Shown: piece by piece, positions 62,071-64,000 of the stretch
How positions within the stretch are numbered: position 1 is the first letter of the stretch
How the letters are laid out: each line of letters begins with the position of its first letter
NCBI GenBank assembly: GCA_002419385.1
Contig: DIFZ01000061.1
Span: forward strand, 1-64,000
Source: Geobacter sp. UBA5735
Lineage (GTDB): Bacteria > Desulfobacterota > Desulfuromonadia > Geobacterales > Geobacteraceae
Direction of reading: 5' to 3'
Length of the DNA: 64,000 bases
Translations under genes and position numbers: made by a program
Notes under the pieces: model-generated
The model's input: the letters and a program-made list of their open reading frames with translations, nothing else
Told to the model about the DNA's origin: nothing
Database searches by the model: none

Positions 62071-64000
62071 ATGACAGCAGCCAGAGTTGACAGCCATGAC
62101 AACCCACTATCTCATGCCATTCTACAGACATTCTGTTTTCTGATTATTTGCATGGTGCTGATATGGTACAATCCGGCCACTGTGTTGAGCGCGGATTTGG
62201 CGATCACTTCAGCGCATCCTCCAGCAGCGAATACAGGAGCGGCCTATTCCTTCACGTTCACTGCCTCGGGCGGCAATCCGCCTTACACATGGGATGCTTC
62301 GCTTGTTTCTCCCGACTTGACCCAAACAACCTGGTGGTTTTCTTCCTGGGGCGGGACAATCAATGGCATGACGTTTGACACGGCGTCCGGTACGTTGTCC
62401 GGGATCCCTGTTTTCACCGGAGCATTGCCGTTGCGGGTGAAAGTAACCGACGCATCCTACCGCAGCGTCACCCTGGTCTACGATTTTACGGTCAACGGTT
62501 CGGGCAGTCCCCGACTGATCACCAATGCACCGCCGCCAGGAACCGAGGGCAGCCCGTACAGCTTCAGGTTTGCAACATCCTGGACCTCCCAACTTGGTTG
62601 TGATCCAGGCATCTATTTCATCGACGGCTCCCTCCCGCCCGGGCTCAGCTTGAACCTGATAAGCGGCGATATCGGCCAGCCGCCGGCAGCATACGGCACT
62701 CCTCTTGCCGCGGGAGTCTATACCTTTACCGTATCGGCCGCGTCTAACATTTATTGCATCAGCGAGCCGACGGAAACAAATGCGCATACATTCACCATCT
62801 CGATAGCACCTTCCTCTTCAACAGCTTCACCACCCGGTTCTGCCAATTGGCGAAGGTACGCTGGCAACCCTGTTCTGGCTGCCGCGGCGAACGGATGGGA
62901 TAACGGGCAGATCGCCTCTCCATCGGTCCTCAAGGTCGGCAGCAGTTATTTGATGTATTATGAAGGCCAGGACACTGCCACCCATACCTGGCAGATAGGC
63001 CTCGCAACTTCGCCCGACGGGACGACCTGGAGCAAGTCGGCTTCCAATCCGGTTTTGGCGAAGGGGAGCGGCGGTGCCTGGGATGCTTTCGAGGTGCGCT
63101 ATCCGTCGGTACATTATGACGGCTCACTATATCGCATGTGGTATTGGGGACGCGGAGCTATCGACGATATCGCCAAAATCGGTTATGCAACCTCTCCCGA
63201 CGGAAGGAACTGGACAAAACGTCCATCCCCGGTCCTGGGTACGGATTATGGGGGAAGCGGTTACATTCCGGGGAGCGTCATCAAGTCAGGCGACACTTTT
63301 ATCATGTGGTATGCAACACAATATGGGGATATTCAACGCACGACTTCCAGCGACGGCATAGTCTGGGGCACCCCTCAGGAAGTGCTTTCAGATCTTGGGC
63401 TGAAGCGTCCCGTGGTCATTCTTGACGACGGCGTTTACCGCGCCTGGTTCGGCAAATGGGATACGGGTGAAAACGGTGGGTTTGCCGGCACCGTGAGCGA
63501 TGAGACAAGGATGGACATCGGATACGCTACATCACCGGATGGAATTACCTGGACCCCTGTTCAGCAATCGACATCGTTGTGCAGCTATTGCATTTCAACG
63601 GACAGCATTGTCGCCAGCCTGGCCCAGGGTGCGCTGGGAGCGTGGGATCGTCCGGGTGTCGGACAACCGTGGGTAATCAAGGACGACAGTCAATATAAGA
63701 TGTGGTATGCCGGTGGACGGATTCACCGTCCTTATATGAGTTCCCTGAATAATGTCTCGTACGTTGAAGGGGCGATTGGATATGCCTCATCCGGCAGCCA
63801 CCTGATAAGGATAGCGCAGAGTTCCTCGTATTACCCATCCATTCAGGCTGCCTGCGATGCAGCGGACAGCGGGCAGACCATACAGATGCAGGCAGAGTCT
63901 TTCAACGAAAATCTGAACCTGACGCATGATGTCATTATTTCGCTCGTGGGGGGCTATGACGCCGATTTTTCCATGAACCCAGGCATGACCATGGTGACCG
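62071..64000 (+). CDS. Large secreted beta-propeller protein, cut by the window end
   Basis: Open from ATG 62071 (AAGGAG 6 bases upstream) to the window end, 643 codons without stop, so the C-terminus is missing. A hydrophobic export segment (FCFLIICMVLIWY) is near residues 21-33. Two He_PIG-like Ig domains follow (SGGNPPYTWD, LPPGLSLN), then five-bladed-propeller units with SPDG-x-x-W-x-x and MWYAG/MYYEG patterns, like GH43/GH130-type propellers. Near the end is a pectin-lyase-like start (YYPSIQAACDAADSGQTIQ). It is probably extracellular or surface attached, with carbohydrate binding possible. Confidence 0.78.
   Translation, partial: MTAARVDSHDNPLSHAILQTFCFLIICMVLIWYNPATVLSADLAITSAHPPAANTGAAYSFTFTASGGNPPYTWDASLVSPDLTQTTWWFSSWGGTINGMTFDTASGTLSGIPVFTGALPLRVKVTDASYRSVTLVYDFTVNGSGSPRLITNAPPPGTEGSPYSFRFATSWTSQLGCDPGIYFIDGSLPPGLSLNLISGDIGQPPAAYGTPLAAGVYTFTVSAASNIYCISEPTETNAHTFTISIAPSSSTASPPGSANWRRYAGNPVLAAAANGWDNGQIASPSVLKVGSSYLMYYEGQDTATHTWQIGLATSPDGTTWSKSASNPVLAKGSGGAWDAFEVRYPSVHYDGSLYRMWYWGRGAIDDIAKIGYATSPDGRNWTKRPSPVLGTDYGGSGYIPGSVIKSGDTFIMWYATQYGDIQRTTSSDGIVWGTPQEVLSDLGLKRPVVILDDGVYRAWFGKWDTGENGGFAGTVSDETRMDIGYATSPDGITWTPVQQSTSLCSYCISTDSIVASLAQGALGAWDRPGVGQPWVIKDDSQYKMWYAGGRIHRPYMSSLNNVSYVEGAIGYASSGSHLIRIAQSSSYYPSIQAACDAADSGQTIQMQAESFNENLNLTHDVIISLVGGYDADFSMNPGMTMVT

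Overview
The window reads as GC-rich chromosomal DNA of a Gram-negative, metal-handling delta-type proteobacterium. I infer the Geobacter/Desulfuromonadales group from the gene families: a DtxR-FeoA regulator beside FeoB, paired Hsp20 proteins, orphan MoaD/HesA, FIST/V4R/Roadblock proteins, several hybrid histidine kinases and rubrerythrin. This is family-level inference; no 16S or search was available. I see no rRNA, tRNA, CRISPR array, transposase or integrase.

Layout. 1-845: gene-poor AT-rich edge. 846-3428: ettA and lgt, divergent. 3459-6678: minus-strand partner-switching set (RsbW-like kinase, STAS protein, PP2C phosphatase) plus a two-domain kinase. 7024-14712: plus-strand run with a TPR lipoprotein, an oligopeptide-type binding protein and two permeases (no ATPase), an unknown protein, an M48 lipoprotein protease and a DUF815 ATPase. 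14729-19575: cupin, ROK sugar kinase overlapping a phosphofructokinase, small HTH protein, LprI-like protein and a frameshifted DUF4410 gene. 19619-30868: signalling block with a membrane hybrid kinase, Hpt protein, TolC-like protein, three tandem PhnD-like binding proteins ending in a second hybrid kinase, rubrerythrin and a receiver protein. 30905-32817: CheY-CheC-diguanylate cyclase operon. 33250-34999: cation diffusion facilitator and Slp lipoprotein.

35169-41314 is a minus-strand operon of a small unknown protein, FIST sensor, three Roadblock/LC7-type proteins, two V4R-like proteins and a ParA/MinD ATPase, behind a good sigma70-type promoter. It is the best candidate for an undescribed system. 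41775-47933: flavin-binding-type protein, a 1361-residue PPDK-like protein without the pyruvate barrel, and a divergent GAPDH. 48046-48958: two Hsp20 genes. 49530-50777: VCBS-repeat secreted protein. 50881-54389: Fur-controlled iron operon (feoB, Cys-rich mini-protein, DtxR-FeoA) and fur. 54504-57005: LytS-type hybrid kinase. 57364-62031: GH13 protein, MoaD-like and HesA-like proteins. 62071-64000: start of a large secreted propeller protein cut by the window end.

A structured repeat of about 170 bp occurs three times (33058-33227, 38880-39040, 53785-53954), each time upstream of, and in the same orientation relative to, the next gene. Fur boxes precede feoB and fur. Several genes have clear rho-independent terminators.
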